A stretch of 17,856 nt of DNA, from contig SXWC01000159.1 of NCBI GenBank assembly GCA_005789975.1, positions 1 through 17,856 of the forward strand, read 5' to 3'. Origin of the DNA: Planctomycetaceae bacterium (GTDB lineage Bacteria > Planctomycetota > Planctomycetia > Pirellulales > UBA1268). This document shows positions 1-8,600 of this stretch, one piece after another (position 1 is the stretch's first letter; every line of letters begins with the position of its first letter). The translations under genes were made by a program, and so were the position numbers. The notes below the pieces were generated by a model. It ran no database searches. It had not been told where the DNA came from and saw only the letters and a list, made by a program, of their open reading frames with translations.

Positions 1-72
1 CCAGGAGGGGCGGAGTGAGCGTCCGGCGACGGGGCATGGGCAGCCCCGACCCTGACAAGGCGTCGCGAGCAC

Positions 73-95
73 CTCCGGCAACCCCCGTGCCGGAG
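73..95 (-). terminator. Candidate hairpin downstream of the isomerase gene
   Basis: CTCCGGCA (73-80) and TGCCGGAG (88-95) form a perfect 8-bp stem around a 7-nt loop, starting 33 nt past the stop of the minus-strand isomerase gene. No T-tract follows on the minus strand, so it is not a canonical intrinsic terminator. It may protect a 3' end. I see no gene in the rest of 1-128. Confidence 0.35.
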
Positions 96-128
96 AGGGT
101 GGTCATGGCTGACTTTGTCCACGGACAA

Positions 129-902
129 CTAGAGGAGGCTTTCGAGGAGCAGCCGCATCTTGCGGAGCTCGGCCACCTGGTCGACACCCTCCATCGGCGG
201 CATGTGCGCGCTGAGGGCGCGCTTGTAGCCGACCCGCTCGAGCTGCTGGACGATCTTGCCGTATTCGACATTGCCCTGGCCCACCCGCACCTGGAAGGCA
301 TCGGGCTTCGAGTCGCGGAGATGCACGTGGCAGACGTATTTCAGGATCGACTCCCACGAGGCCGGCTTCTTGTGGCCGTAGATGAAGTGGGTCGGATCGA
401 GCGTGACGCCAAGACCGGGGACATTGCGGCAGAGCGACGCCGTCGTCTCGGCATCCTGCGTCATCCTGCCGGCCGAGGTCTTCACCGCCACCACGACGCC
501 GAGTCCCGAGGCGATCGCCACCATCTTGCGAAGCCGCTCGATCTCGCCGTTGAACGGGGTCCCGAGCTCCGAGGACTCGACCACCATCGTGACCACCTGG
601 AGCGACTTGGCCAGCCGGCAGCATGCGTCGAAGTGGTCGTAGAGCACGGGGGTGTCGGCGGCGGCGAACGACACGGCCACCGGCCGCAGCCGCTGCAGGT
701 TGCTGCACTCGGCGATCGCGGCCTCGGGATCGGCGGCCACCATGGCCGGCTGGAGGTGGCCGCCGTTCTCGTGCACGTCCAATTCCACCGCCGTGAACTC
801 GAGTTCGGACAGCCGCACCATCGCGTCGGCCAAGGGCATGTCGGGCAGGCATTCCGTACTGACGCAAACGAACACGTTCCAAGACTCCTTCTCGTGGATC
901 AT
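129..902 (-). CDS. Sugar phosphate isomerase/epimerase (xylose isomerase-like TIM barrel)
   Basis: This 257-residue protein is a plausible full-length member of the xylose isomerase-like TIM-barrel family (AP endonuclease family 2 fold). Members isomerise or epimerise sugars, usually with a divalent metal. Visible family features are ELDVHENGG (40-48), GVTLDPTHF (165-173), CHVHLRD (191-197) and GQGNVEYGKI (208-217). D169, H172 and H194 are candidate metal ligands. No signal peptide is seen, so it is probably cytoplasmic. The frame stays open to 1124, but the upstream residues are basic, low-complexity sequence running into the divergent sppA gene. The ATG at 902 puts the STECLPDMPL strand near the N-terminus, as expected. 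The ribosome binding site is weak. The gene stands alone, divergent from sppA. Substrate cannot be deduced; planctomycetes carry many paralogues. Confidence 0.8.
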   Translation of the reverse strand: MIHEKESWNVFVCVSTECLPDMPLADAMVRLSELEFTAVELDVHENGGHLQPAMVAADPEAAIAECSNLQRLRPVAVSFAAADTPVLYDHFDACCRLAKSLQVVTMVVESSELGTPFNGEIERLRKMVAIASGLGVVVAVKTSAGRMTQDAETTASLCRNVPGLGVTLDPTHFIYGHKKPASWESILKYVCHVHLRDSKPDAFQVRVGQGNVEYGKIVQQLERVGYKRALSAHMPPMEGVDQVAELRKMRLLLESLL

Positions 903-952
903 CACCCGGCAGCCAAGCCGCCGGACGGGCCGTTTCCGGCCATGAATCCGCA

Positions 953-982
953 AGGGTAGCGGCAGTCGGCGCAAGATGGCAA
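953..982 (-). promoter_or_regulatory. Candidate promoter of the isomerase gene
   Basis: On the minus strand TTGCCA (977-982, five of six matches to the -35 consensus) is followed after 18 nt by TACCCT (953-958, a poor -10). Transcription would start about 45 nt before the ATG at 902. This is pattern matching against the enterobacterial sigma-70 consensus, and planctomycete promoters are poorly defined. Confidence 0.25.
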
Positions 983-1013
983 CTTTTCGTGCGCCGCGCG
1001 ACCGATGTCGCCG

Positions 1014-1019
1014 TACAAT
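1014..1019 (+). promoter_or_regulatory. Candidate -10 element of sppA
   Basis: TACAAT matches the -10 consensus at five of six positions and stands out in very GC-rich surroundings. A start about 40 nt before the sppA ATG fits. No convincing -35 hexamer is found 16-19 nt upstream. Confidence 0.35.
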
Positions 1020-1066
1020 CCCGGACGGATCGAACACGAGCAGCCGGGAAACAGGAGCACAGCGGC

Positions 1067-2104
1067 ATGGACATCGAATCACGGCAGCCGCCGACACGGG
1101 TGATCCTCGAACACGCGCGGCCATGGGGCCGCTGGAGCACGCGGGCGGCGTGGATCGTCGCCGGCCTGGCGGTGCTCTCCGCGATCGGCAGCGCCGGGGC
1201 GTTCTCGCAGTATTTCCAGCGGGATGCGGCGGTGGTCGAGAAATATCACTCGCTCTCCAAGACGGCGCCGGGCAAGGTGGCCATCGTGAGCGTTTCCGGG
1301 GCGATCCTCGGAGGGGACGGCTTCGTCCGGGCCCAGCTCGATCAGGTCGCCGCGGACGAGGCCGTGAAGGCGATCGTGCTCCGCGTCGACTCCCCCGGCG
1401 GCACCGTGAGCGGCAGCGACGAAATCCATCACCGCCTCGCCACGCTCGCCGAGAAGCGGAGCCTGCCCGTCGTGGTGAGCATGGGGGGCATCGCGGCCAG
1501 CGGCGGCTACTACGTGGCGATGGCCAACCGGGCGGCCGACGACGTGATCTTCGCCGAGCCCGCCACGCTCACCGGCTCGATCGGCGTGATCATCCCGCAC
1601 TTTGACATCTCGCAGGCCCTGCGGAAATACGACGTGCGCGACGACTCGATCGCCAGCGGACCCCTGAAGGAGATGCTCAGCCCCACGAAGGACCGTACGC
1701 CCGAGCTCGCCGAAAAGGAGCGGAAACTTCTCCAGGAACTCGTGGACGACATGTATCGTCGCTTCAAGGAGATCGTGAAGGCGGGCCGACCCAAGCTCGA
1801 CGACGCCGCGATCGACAAGGTGGCGACGGGGCAGGTGTTCACCGCCCGACAGGCCCTCGACGCGGGGCTGGTGGACCGGATCGGTTTCGTCGAGGAGGCG
1901 ATCGACCGCGCCGTGGAACTCGCCGGGCTGACCGCGGAGACCGCGCGGGCCGTGAAGTATTCCAAGCCCAAGGGACTGCTCGACGAGGTGCTCGGGGGCG
2001 CGGCGCCCGGCAGTCGCGTCGATCTTGCCGCGATCGCCGAACTCACCACGCCCCGGGGCTGGTATCTCTGCAGCTGGCTGCCCGCCCTCGTGCGGAGCGA
2101 GTGA
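1067..2104 (+). CDS. sppA: Signal peptide peptidase SppA (short form)
   Basis: A 345-residue membrane-anchored serine protease that degrades signal peptides left in the membrane (clan of ClpP-fold S49 peptidases). One hydrophobic segment (about 28-46) follows an Arg-containing N-terminus, giving a single N-terminal anchor with the catalytic domain outside the cytoplasm. Family motifs are clear: LRVDSPGGTVSGSDEI (105-120), GGIAASGGYYVAM (140-152) with probable nucleophile Ser145, TLTGSIGVI (167-175) and SGPLKEM (197-203) with probable general base Lys201. The Ser-Lys spacing resembles the short Bacillus SppA rather than the duplicated 67-kDa E. coli form. The ATG at 1067 was chosen because AGGAG (1053-1057) lies 9 nt upstream; the frame opens earlier, but those residues look non-coding. 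It is monocistronic and convergent with the DUF1501 gene. Confidence 0.92.
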   Translation: MDIESRQPPTRVILEHARPWGRWSTRAAWIVAGLAVLSAIGSAGAFSQYFQRDAAVVEKYHSLSKTAPGKVAIVSVSGAILGGDGFVRAQLDQVAADEAVKAIVLRVDSPGGTVSGSDEIHHRLATLAEKRSLPVVVSMGGIAASGGYYVAMANRAADDVIFAEPATLTGSIGVIIPHFDISQALRKYDVRDDSIASGPLKEMLSPTKDRTPELAEKERKLLQELVDDMYRRFKEIVKAGRPKLDDAAIDKVATGQVFTARQALDAGLVDRIGFVEEAIDRAVELAGLTAETARAVKYSKPKGLLDEVLGGAAPGSRVDLAAIAELTTPRGWYLCSWLPALVRSE

Positions 2105-2173
2105 TCGGGTGCGACGCAGGGACTGCCGTGCATGCCGGGGCGGTCTCGCGGCGAGCGGTCGTGGGAGGGCAGA

Positions 2174-3457
2174 TCAGGCCAGCACGGCCTCGATCGGCTG
2201 GCCGTCATGGCCGATCTTGAACGGGCGGCCGTTGGGGGCGACGAACTCCTTCTCCCAGGGCAGCCCGGCGGCGGCGGCGATCGTGGCGTTGAAGTCGCCG
2301 ACGCTGACGGCGTCACGATCGGGAGAGTGGCCGCGGGCGTCGGAGCTGCCATGAACCACGCCCGGCTTCACGCCGGCGCCGGCGAGCACACATGAGAAGA
2401 CCGCCGGATGGTGGTCGCGGCCGGCGTTCCCGTTGACTTCCGGCGAGCGGCCGAATTCGGTGGCCAGCACCACGAGCGTGGTGGCGAGCAGTCCCCGGTT
2501 CTCGAGGTCCGCGATCAGGGCCGCCGCCGCGGTGTCGAGTTCGCCCGCCTTTTCCGGCAGCTCTTCCCAGAGATCGCGATGCATGTCCCAGCCCCCCATC
2601 TCAACCTCCACGCACCGCACGCCCGATTCGACGAGCCGCCGGGCGAGCAGGCAGCCCTGCCCGAGCCGTGAATGGCCGTACCGCTCACGGGTCTGCGTGT
2701 TCTCCCGCGAGATGTCGAAGGCCGCGAGGTCACCGCTGCCCATCAGTCTCACGGCATCGACGTACATCCGGTCGTAGGCCTCGATCTGCCGGCCCGCATA
2801 GTGCTGCTTGAAGTCACGGTCGATCCGGTCGGCGAGCGCGAGCCGCCGCTCGAAGTTGCCCTGCGAGAGGTAGGCCGGGCGGGCGATGTTTTCCAGGCCA
2901 CGATCGGGGTCGGCGAGCGGCACGGGCGTGACGGCGGGATCGAGGAAGCCGCAGCCCGGATGCTCGTTGCCGTTCCCGACGAGCACGTAGCCCGGGAGAT
3001 CCTGGCTCCGCTTGCCGAGCACGTGCACGGCCCACGAGCCCAACGACGGATGGCGGAGGCTGTTGATCTGGGCATAGCTGGTTCGCAGGAGATAGGTGCC
3101 CTGCTCATGAGCGCCGGTCTCCGTGGTCAGCGAGCGGATCACCGCCAGCCGGTCGGCGAGCGCGGCAAGTTTGGGAAGGTGCTCACCGAACCGGAGGCCC
3201 GGCACGGCCGTCGCGATGACGCCGGTCTCCCCCTGCTCATCGCGGCCCGGCTTGGGATCGAAGGTGTCGATGTGGCTCATCGCGCCCCGCATCATCAGGT
3301 AGATCACGTTGATTCCGCCCCCGGCCGGCTGATCGGCGGCGATCCCCCTTCCGGCGATGCCGTCGAGCAACGTGAGCCCGAAGGCGGCACCGGCGGCACG
3401 ACCGAGAAAGGCCCGCCGCGCGAGCGGGTGGTCTTGAATCACGAGTCGGGAAGGCAT
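2174..3457 (-). CDS. DUF1501 family protein, Tat-exported
   Basis: A 427-residue member of DUF1501, a family distantly related to sulfatases and alkaline phosphatases and hugely expanded in planctomycetes. Its biochemical role is not established. The N-terminus reads LARRAFLGRAAG (12-23): a twin arginine (R14, R15) followed by a hydrophobic stretch, so export by the Tat route is inferred. Family signatures are MMRGAMSHIDTFDPK (55-69), GGWDMHRD (288-295), ATEFGRSPEVNGNAGRDHHP (332-351) and the DFNATIAAAAGLP end (388-400). His and Asp residues in these blocks are candidate metal ligands. The ATG at 3457 has CTCCT (AGGAG on the coding strand, 3465-3469) 7 nt upstream. It lies 40 nt after the DUF1549/DUF1553 gene on the same strand, the standard planctomycete pairing, so the two are likely cotranscribed. 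Confidence 0.9.
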   Translation of the reverse strand: MPSRLVIQDHPLARRAFLGRAAGAAFGLTLLDGIAGRGIAADQPAGGGINVIYLMMRGAMSHIDTFDPKPGRDEQGETGVIATAVPGLRFGEHLPKLAALADRLAVIRSLTTETGAHEQGTYLLRTSYAQINSLRHPSLGSWAVHVLGKRSQDLPGYVLVGNGNEHPGCGFLDPAVTPVPLADPDRGLENIARPAYLSQGNFERRLALADRIDRDFKQHYAGRQIEAYDRMYVDAVRLMGSGDLAAFDISRENTQTRERYGHSRLGQGCLLARRLVESGVRCVEVEMGGWDMHRDLWEELPEKAGELDTAAAALIADLENRGLLATTLVVLATEFGRSPEVNGNAGRDHHPAVFSCVLAGAGVKPGVVHGSSDARGHSPDRDAVSVGDFNATIAAAAGLPWEKEFVAPNGRPFKIGHDGQPIEAVLA

Positions 3458-3497
3458 GGGTGGTCTCCTGACGATGAGCGCCGAACGGAAGCGGCCG

Positions 3498-5477
3498 CTA
3501 CTGGATGAAGATGAACTCGCGGGTGTTGAGCAGGGCCCAGATCAGGTTGCCGCAGCCGGCGGCCGGGTCGGCGACGGAAGCGAGCTCATCGACGGCCTCG
3601 CGGCGATCGTCCGGCGTGGGCTCGCGGGAGAGCACCGAAAGAAACACGACATCGATCGTCTCGGCGGGGTCGTGCCGCATCACGTTCTCGTAGATCACGG
3701 AACCCTCCTCGAGCATGGCGTGCGTGATCTGCCCGTTGAACATGGCGAGGATCTGCGGGATCGTGGGCACGGTGCGGCCCCCCTCGATCGTCTCGCGGTC
3801 GCTCTGGCCGAACTGCCGGAGGAAGTGGCCGAGGGGCAGCGGCGTGGGCATCTCGCTGGCTTTCATGAGCCACTGCCCGCGGTAGCCGCAGGTCCGCTGG
3901 AGGACCCGTTGGCGGTAGCCGGGGCCGTAGCGGTCGAAGAAGGCGTCGAACTTCCGTTCCACATCGTCGAGTGACGCCCGCCGCAGATCGACCGCCGCCG
4001 CCTCGGCGATCTCGGCGACGGCGGGCCGCTGGACGCTCCACGGATTGCGGGCGACGAGCGTCACGATCGAATCCCAGAGCTGTTCGGCCGTCATCCGCCG
4101 CAGGGCCGGGCCCGTGAAGCGAAAGGGATCTTCGGCCGTGGGGTCATGGATCACCGCCCGCCGCTGGTAGGCCGAGGTCGACACCACCACCTGGACGAAC
4201 TCACGGAGGTCGAAATCGAGCCGCGTGACGAGGTCGGTGAGATGTTCGAGCAGTTCGGGATCGCTCGGCGGATTCTCGTCGCGGAAGTCGTCGACCGGCT
4301 CGACGAGCCCCACCCCCATCACCTTCCGCCACATTCGGTTGGCGATCGTGCGGGCGAACTGCCGGTTCGTCCGCGCGACCATCCACGCCGCCAACTGCTC
4401 GCGGCCATCGGCGTTTTTGACGCTGGCCGGCACCGAACCCCAGAGGATTTTCCTGTCGATGAGCTCCCGCGGCGTGGCGTCGTCGTATTGGTAGTCGTGG
4501 GGAAGCCGCAGCGGACGGTCCTGAAAGCTGACGGTCGTCGCATTGGCCTGGATGAACTGGACCAACTGCCCCGCTTTGCGTCCCTTGGTCTCCCTGGCCT
4601 CCTTGACGAGTCGGCGTACGGCCGGCGGCAGGATCGGCTTGGGATCCTGTCCCGGTTTGCCGGGCTTGCCGACCTCGCCGAGCCGGGTCTTGGTGCCGGC
4701 GGTGAAGGCCGCCAGCTCGTAAAACTCGTGCTGCGTCCAATGATCGAAGGGATGATCGTGGCATTGCGCGCAGCCGATCTGGGTGCCGAGAAAAACGCGG
4801 ACGGTGTTGTCCACGTAGGGCAGCGGCATGCCGTCGTCGCGGAGTTGGAAGCCGACGGCCGGGTTTTCCCAGAGCCGTCCGTCGGCCGTGAGCATTTCTC
4901 GCACCCAGTCGTCATAACGCTTGTTGGTGCGGATCGAGTCCTTCACGTAGGCCAGGTACGGCTCGAAGATCAGGTTCCGCTGGGGCCGCTCGCAGAGCCG
5001 GAGGATGTCGGCCCAGAAGTTGTAGAAGTGGCTGACGTAGTCGGGGCTCGCCAGGAGCCGCTCGATCAGCAGATCACGCTTCACGGACGAGTCATCGCGG
5101 AGAAACGCCACGGTTTCGTCGTACGTCGGAATCCGACCGGCCAACTCGAGGTGGATGCGGCGGACAAACTGGGCGTCATCGAGCAGTGGCGAAGGCGGCG
5201 CCCCCTGTTCCCGCCACCGGGCAGAGAGAATCGCATCGATCGCCGCGGCCTGCGCCCGCACCTTGTCGCGGCGGCGGGCATCGACCGGTGCGACCTCCAT
5301 CACGGGCTTGGCGGACACCGCCGTCACCGCCTTCGGCAGGCCGCCCGCTCGCGCCGCCGATTTGCCGGGTTTGGCAGGGTTGGCTGCCGGGGAGCCACCC
5401 GCCGCCGCCACCACCATCAGGCAAGCGGCGACCGCCGTCACCCCCCGCCGTTGCACCAGTGTCGACACCCACCGCAT
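3498..5477 (-). CDS. DUF1549 and DUF1553 domain protein with a CxxCH motif
   Basis: A 659-residue exported protein. A basic start and hydrophobic core (about 3-26) ending near Ala-Ala-Ala-Gly-Gly look like a Sec signal peptide, followed by a Pro/Ala/Lys-rich linker to about residue 62. DUF1549 covers roughly 75-260 and contains FLGTQIGCAQCHDHPFDHW, where C236, C239 and H240 form the CxxCH signature used for covalent c-type heme. DUF1553 covers roughly 355-655, including REQLAAWMV, FARTIANRMWRKVMG, TAYQRR-like and MTAEQLWDS segments. No Planctomycete-cytochrome domain precedes DUF1549, so this is the short version. The family role is unproven; paired DUF1501 partners suggest a joint envelope or polysaccharide-related function. 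Start ATG 5477 has TCACCTC (GAGGTGA on the coding strand, 5482-5488) only 4 nt upstream. Confidence 0.9.
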   Translation of the reverse strand: MRWVSTLVQRRGVTAVAACLMVVAAAGGSPAANPAKPGKSAARAGGLPKAVTAVSAKPVMEVAPVDARRRDKVRAQAAAIDAILSARWREQGAPPSPLLDDAQFVRRIHLELAGRIPTYDETVAFLRDDSSVKRDLLIERLLASPDYVSHFYNFWADILRLCERPQRNLIFEPYLAYVKDSIRTNKRYDDWVREMLTADGRLWENPAVGFQLRDDGMPLPYVDNTVRVFLGTQIGCAQCHDHPFDHWTQHEFYELAAFTAGTKTRLGEVGKPGKPGQDPKPILPPAVRRLVKEARETKGRKAGQLVQFIQANATTVSFQDRPLRLPHDYQYDDATPRELIDRKILWGSVPASVKNADGREQLAAWMVARTNRQFARTIANRMWRKVMGVGLVEPVDDFRDENPPSDPELLEHLTDLVTRLDFDLREFVQVVVSTSAYQRRAVIHDPTAEDPFRFTGPALRRMTAEQLWDSIVTLVARNPWSVQRPAVAEIAEAAAVDLRRASLDDVERKFDAFFDRYGPGYRQRVLQRTCGYRGQWLMKASEMPTPLPLGHFLRQFGQSDRETIEGGRTVPTIPQILAMFNGQITHAMLEEGSVIYENVMRHDPAETIDVVFLSVLSREPTPDDRREAVDELASVADPAAGCGNLIWALLNTREFIFIQ

Positions 5478-5653
5478 CAGGTCACCTCGATCGCACGCGG
5501 GATCTGTTCCTCGCCGGGTCGGGGCGGCAAAAGTCTCGTCGCCTTCGGCCGCGGCTGCCGAAGACTCCTCGAGCGTTCGCCGACCGCTTCACCCACCCTT
5601 GCCTTCTTCCACATGTGAAGCGCCAGCACAAGGAGAGTCGTTTTCGATCGCCG

Positions 5654-5669
5654 CGTTGGCATGCCAACG
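5654..5669. promoter_or_regulatory. Perfect 16-bp palindrome, candidate operator
   Basis: CGTTGGCATGCCAACG is its own reverse complement. It sits in the roughly 210-nt gap between the stop of the synthetase-dehydrogenase gene (5688) and the start of the DUF1549/DUF1553 gene (5477), about 176 nt before that start. A dimeric regulator site for the DUF operon is plausible. Folded as RNA it would be only a 6-bp stem with a CATG loop and no T-tract, so termination is less likely. No clear -35/-10 pair is seen nearby. Confidence 0.45.
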
Positions 5670-5687
5670 TCGTGATTTGACACTCTT

Positions 5688-8600
5688 TCAACGGTGTCGG
5701 AAAGGAAAGGTTTCGTCGGACATCATCCCGGCTCCCACCCTGGCCAGAGCGGCCAGGTCGTGGCCCGCAGGCCGTCCGCCGCCGATCCTGACGAGCGCGA
5801 GCCGACACCAGACATCGGCCGGCGCCAGGAGGCGGTCGTCGCCGGAGGCGTCGGCATGATGGGCCACGGCCAGCACGCTGAGGGCCTCGCGGACGTCTGC
5901 GGAAAGTTGGCCCAGTTCCAACTGCCGCTCGGCGAGGCTCCGGCCGTGGCGGTGAATCAGCCGATCGATGCCTCGGGCGGTCCTGGAGAGGCTCCGCCGC
6001 GCCGCCAGGGCATGATCGCGGAGGCGACGATCGAGGATCACTGCATCCTGGTGGCGAGGGCCGGCAGCCGTGGCCACCCGCCAGGCGAGCCATGCCCCGG
6101 CCCGCCGCCAGGCGGCTGCATCACGGCCCAGTGTGGCGAGCGGATGATGTTTGGCGAGTCCCTTGAAGAGCGCCAGCCCGAGCAGATCGCTCTCGCCCTC
6201 GTAGACCGAGACGGCGAAGTGATCGTGCAACGAGTCGCCGAGCGGATGGCCGACGAGGAAGGCCCGGCCACCGTTCACGCCCAGCGCGTCGATGGCGGCA
6301 TCGCGAACGCAGTGGCTCGCGACCACCTTCGCCGTGATCGCCTCCCACTCGCCGCTCTGCCCCGCATCGATCGCCGACGCAGCCCAGGCGGCCACGGCGT
6401 CACAGGCCACGATCGACGCCGCAATCCTGCCGAGCCGTCCCTGGATCAGTTGCCGCGAGCCGATGGGCTGTTTCCAGGTGATGCGGGCGGCCGCGTGGTC
6501 GCGGGCCTGAGTGAGCAGGATTCGCAGCGTGCCGGCGGCCTGCGCGGCGAGCGTGACGCGGCCCCGGTTCAAGCCGTGCCAGATGATTCGCATCGCATCG
6601 CCCGAAGGGCCGGGATCGAGCACGTCCTCCGGCAGGATCTCGAAGCCTGAAAACTCGAGGGCCGCGTTGTGGGCGTGTTTGAGCGGATGCAGCGCGTATC
6701 GCCGCAGCCGGAAGGTCGGCGTGTCGGCATCGGGCAGCCGCGCGAGCACCACCACCGGCCGGCCATCGAGCACCGCGAGCACCTTCACGAGCCGCCCATG
6801 GGTGGCACCGGTGATGAACATCTTGGTGCCCGTGAGCAGCAGGCGATCGGAGCGCCGCTCGACCGTCGCCCGCACCCGTCCGAGATCGCAGCCGGCGTCG
6901 GATTCCGTGGCCCCGAAAATGGAGAGCAGCCGACCCCCGGCAAGCGCCGGCAAGAGCCGCGCCTGCTGCGAGGCCGTGCCGAAGCCGGCGACGGCCGACA
7001 CCGCGCCGATTGACGAATGCACGGCGAGCATGCCCGCCGCTGTCGGAACGTCGGCCGCCACGCGGCTGATCGCGCGGGCAAGATCGAGCATCGATGCGCC
7101 GGCGCCGCCGAAGGCCTCGGGCACGGCCAGCCCCCACAGACCGGCCTCGCCGAGGGCTGCCTCCGCCCGCGCGGAAAAGATGCCCAGCGGCGCCGAGGGC
7201 GGATCATCGATCGGGGCCGCGTCGCCGGCCGGCGTGGAGGCCGGTTCATAGAGCCCGCGTGCGGTGCGGAGTCGGGCGATCTCCAGGGCGGCCCGATCGA
7301 GCACGGCCTCGACGCGGTCTGGCAGCGGAAGGGCGGCTTGCGCGGCGGCGGCTGCAAACCCCCCCTCGACACCGTTCCAGACTGCTCCGGCGAGCCAGGA
7401 GGTGTCTTGAGTCGCCGCCGACGAGCGGTTCGTGGAGGGCTCGCCCCCGCGGCCAGGATCCCGCCCGGCCCGTGCGATCAGGTCGCCAAAGTGCCGGGCG
7501 ATCACGTCGCGTCGGAGCTTGAGCGACTCCGTCGCTTCGCCGTGCGCGGCATCGAACGCCCGGCCCACGAGCGCGTAAGACCCGACCCGCCATGCCCTGG
7601 GCAGACCCCGCTGCCGCCGCCCCAGGCGCCGCGCCAGCCAGGCGAGCACCCGCGGATGCGTCAGAGCCTGCCGCCGACTGACGATCCGCAGGCCCATGCG
7701 GCGGATCGCGGCCCGGAGAACATCGGGCTCCGGCACGACGATGGCCACGGGCTTCGACCCGCCGCCGCTCACGACGCAGATCTGGGCGACGGCGTCATCT
7801 TCGGCGAGCGCAGCCTCGACGGCCGCCGGCGGCACCTTCACGCCCGTGGCGAGCACGAGCGTGTCGCGGAGGCGACCGGTGATCCGCAGATGCCCCGCCT
7901 CGTCGATCGTGGCCAGATCGCCCGTCGCGAGCCAGCCGTCGGCTCTATCAGCGACCACGGGCGACAGACCCTCGCGAGCCGACGGCAGGGGACCGATGAC
8001 GCCCAGCGCCCTGCTCGGTGTCTTGACGAGCAACTGCCCGGAGGACTCCCTCCGCGTGTCGATCCGCACCTCGACGCCGGGGATCGGCGGACCGATCATG
8101 CCCGGCCGCGCGATCCGTGGATTGCCGAGGGCCACCACCGGCCCCGCCTCGGCCAGCCCGTAGCCCTCCACGAGCGGCACGCCCCGCGTGTTGAAAAATT
8201 CGGCCGTCCGGCGGCGAAGCGGCGCACCCCCCGACACGCACACGCGCACGCTCCCGCCGAGAGCATCGCCCAGGTCCGGAATCCGCCCCGAGACCGCGCC
8301 TCGTTCGAGCCGCTCGAAGAACGCGGGCACTCCGAGAATCACCGTCGGCGGCACCGTCCGGCACGCCTCGAGCACGCGGGTGCGGTCGCGGACGACGTTG
8401 AGACAGCCGCCGCGGACCATCGCGGTGTAGAGGTCGCCCGTGCGGGCGAGCGCATGGCTCATCGGCAGCCACGAGAGCCGCACGTCCCGCGGATCATCGA
8501 GAAACATCTCGGCCGCCGCGTTCGCGTTGGCGGCGAGCGCCGCCTGGCAGTGCATCACGCCATGCGGCACGCCCGTCGTGCCCGACGAGAGGAGGATCGT

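Noticed and set aside
15..959. 314-codon plus-strand reading frame opposite the isomerase gene
   Set aside because: It is His/Arg/Gly-rich, antisense to a recognisable TIM-barrel protein, and extends into the divergent promoter gap.
4146..5618. 490-codon plus-strand reading frame opposite the DUF1549/DUF1553 gene
   Set aside because: It is antisense to conserved family blocks including CxxCH, with biased composition and no recognisable domain.
5477..5683. Small minus-strand frame of 68 codons between the fusion gene and the DUF1549 gene, ending in TGATG overlap with the latter
   Set aside because: The stop/start overlap is suggestive of translational coupling, but it starts with GTG, has no ribosome binding site, has no recognisable similarity, and contains the palindrome. 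It is more likely leader sequence; conservation in relatives would change this.
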